DNA of 64,000 bases from Psoroptes ovis (lineage: Eukaryota; Arthropoda; Arachnida; Sarcoptiformes; Psoroptidae), in contig PQWQ01000002.1 of assembly GCA_002943765.1 (NCBI GenBank), positions 5,105,043 through 5,169,042 on the forward strand, in the 5' to 3' direction. The position numbers and the translations under genes are program-made. A model generated the notes under the pieces. It saw only the letters and a program-made list of their open reading frames with translations. It was not told where the DNA came from and did not search any database. Shown piece by piece: positions 62,735 through 64,000 of this stretch; the stretch's first letter is position 1; every line of letters begins with the position of its first letter.

Positions 62735-64000
62735 TTCGAAAAAATCATAAGGCTATACATTGCCATCTTTTTTCAAAAAAATCATAAGGCTGTACATTGC
62801 CATCTTTTTTCAGAAAAGCAAAGGCAATAGACTGGCAATTTTTTCAAAAAAATCAAAGGCTATACATTGCCATCTTTTTTCAAAAATCGTAAGGCAATAG
62901 ACTGGCAATTTTTTTGAAAAAATCATAAGGCTATACATTGCCATCTTTTTTCAAAAAAATCATAAGGCTATACATTGCCATCTTTTTTCAAAAATCGTAA
63001 GGCAATAGACTGGCAACTTTTTTCAAAAAATCATAAGGCTATACATTGCCATCTTTTTTCAAAAAAGCAAAGGCAATAGACTGGCAATTTTTTTCGAAAA
63101 AATCAAAGGCTATACATTGCCATCTTTTTTCAAAAAAGCAAAGGCAATAGACTGGCAATTTTTTTTCAAAAAAATCAAAGGCTATACATTGCCATCTTTT
63201 TTCAAAAAAAGCAAAGGCAATAGACTGGCAATTTTTTTCGAAAAAAGCAAAGGCAATAGACTGGCAATTTTTTCGAAAAAATCATAAGGCTATACATCGC
63301 CATCTTTTTTCAAAAAAATCAAAGGCAATAGACTGGCTATTTTTTTCAAAAAAATCAAAGGCTATACATTGCCATCTTTTTTCAAAAAAGCAAAGGCAAT
63401 ACATTGCCATCTTTTTTCAAAAAAAATCAAAGGCAATACATTGCCATCTTTTTTCAAAAAAATCAAAGGTATACATTGCCATCTTTTTTCAGAAAAGCAA
63501 AGGCAATAGACTGGCAATTTTTTTCGAAAAAATCATAAGGCTATACATTGCCATCTTTTTTCAAAAAAATCATAAGGCTGTACATTGCCATCTTTTTTCA
63601 GAAAAGCAAAGGCAATAGACTGGCAATTTTTTTCAAAAAAATCAAAGGGTATACATTGCCATCTTTTTTCAAAAAAATCAAAGGCAATAGACTGGCAATT
63701 TTTTTCGAAAAATCAAAGGCAATAGACTGGCAATTTTTTTCGAAAAAGCAAAGGCAATAGACTGGCAATTTTTTCGAAAAAATCATAAGGCTATACATCG
63801 CCATCTTTTTTCAAAAAAATCAAAGGCAATAGACTGGCAATTTTTTTCGAAAAAATCATAAGGCTATACATCGCCATCTTTTTTCAAAAAAATCAAAGGC
63901 AATAGACTGGCAATTTTTTTTCAAAAAAGCAAAGGCAATAGACTGGCAATTTTTTCAAAAAAAATCAAAGGCTATACATTGCCATCTTTTTTCAAAAAAA
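62735..64000. repeat. Higher-order repeat copy, offset about 3.43 kb
   Basis: From about 62735 to the window end, the unit order (GGCTGTACATTGCC, CAAAAATCGTAAGG, GGCTATTTTTT and so on) repeats that of about 59310-60570 with only small homopolymer indels. The offset is 3427-3430 bp. Confidence 0.85.

Larger units (their letters stand above)
59035..64000. repeat. 35/36-bp satellite array with two alternating unit types
   Basis: The tandem array continues past the window end; length divided by unit gives about 140 units. Type A: GCAAAGGCAATAGACTGGCA then ATTTTTTTCAAAAAA. Type B: ATCAAAGGCTATACATTGCC then ATCTTTTTTCAAAAAA. The core differs (GCAATAGACTGGCAA versus GCTATACATTGCCATC), while the T6-7-C-(A/G)-A5-6 linker is common. 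Variants include ATCATAAGG, ATCGTAAGG, CTGTACATTG, ACATCGCCATC and linkers with CGAAAA. Units vary by 1-2 bases in the homopolymers. There are no unique spacers. Open frames in it (repeats of KKAKAIDWQFFSKKSKAI) arise because the period is often a multiple of three and are not genes. Confidence 0.95.

Noticed and set aside
60118..63804. Repeated open frames of KKIKGNRLAIFFKK type on both strands
   Set aside because: They follow from a unit length often divisible by three and lack of stops in the unit. They occur on both strands and break at every homopolymer change.
59035..64000. Regular 35-bp periodicity resembling a CRISPR array
   Set aside because: The units are contiguous, there are no unique spacers, and the surrounding genes are eukaryotic with introns. 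It is a satellite.

Overview
The window is eukaryotic, strongly AT-rich DNA from an arthropod. Introns are mostly 50-90 nt with GT...AG ends, the proteins carry long Ser/Asn/Gln/His runs encoded by trinucleotide microsatellites, and several genes have clear animal orthologs. A compact acariform mite genome (house-dust-mite type) is my best guess. That is inferred from composition and gene architecture, not proven.

Layout: 1-1945 non-coding; 1946-3487 an unrecognised Ser/Lys-rich gene; 3488-17094 a gene desert holding two 80-bp mariner-type palindromes and a 1.28-kb DNA transposon (11870-13152). A gene cluster follows: NFAT5-type Rel-homology factor (17095-22923, +), POFUT1 (23447-24915, -), CLASRP (25160-27906, +), TMX1 (28332-29464, +), ZDHHC17/HIP14 (30363-32889, +) and a securin-like gene (35019-35531, -). 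A 16-kb desert (35532-51889) leads to a PAR/giant-type bZIP gene (51905-53755, +), then WDR48/UAF1 (55451-58336, +). From about 59035 to the window end runs a 35/36-bp satellite with higher-order structure.

Most of the genes are housekeeping or signalling genes: protein O-fucosylation and an ER thioredoxin (secretory pathway), a splicing regulator, a Golgi palmitoyltransferase, a cell-cycle inhibitor candidate, and the WD40 activator of USP deubiquitinases. I see no operon-like functional unit. POFUT1 and CLASRP are divergent across 244 bp and probably share a promoter. NFAT5 and POFUT1 converge.

The observations I rate highest are two perfect let-7 seed-match 8-mers in the bZIP 3'UTR, a 20-nt microexon carrying the NFAT DNA-recognition loop, enrichment of GGTCA/TGACC in the second desert only, a CTCF-like site between bZIP and WDR48, a 12-bp motif shared by two promoters, and the foldback-capable satellite. 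All motif counts were done by eye.
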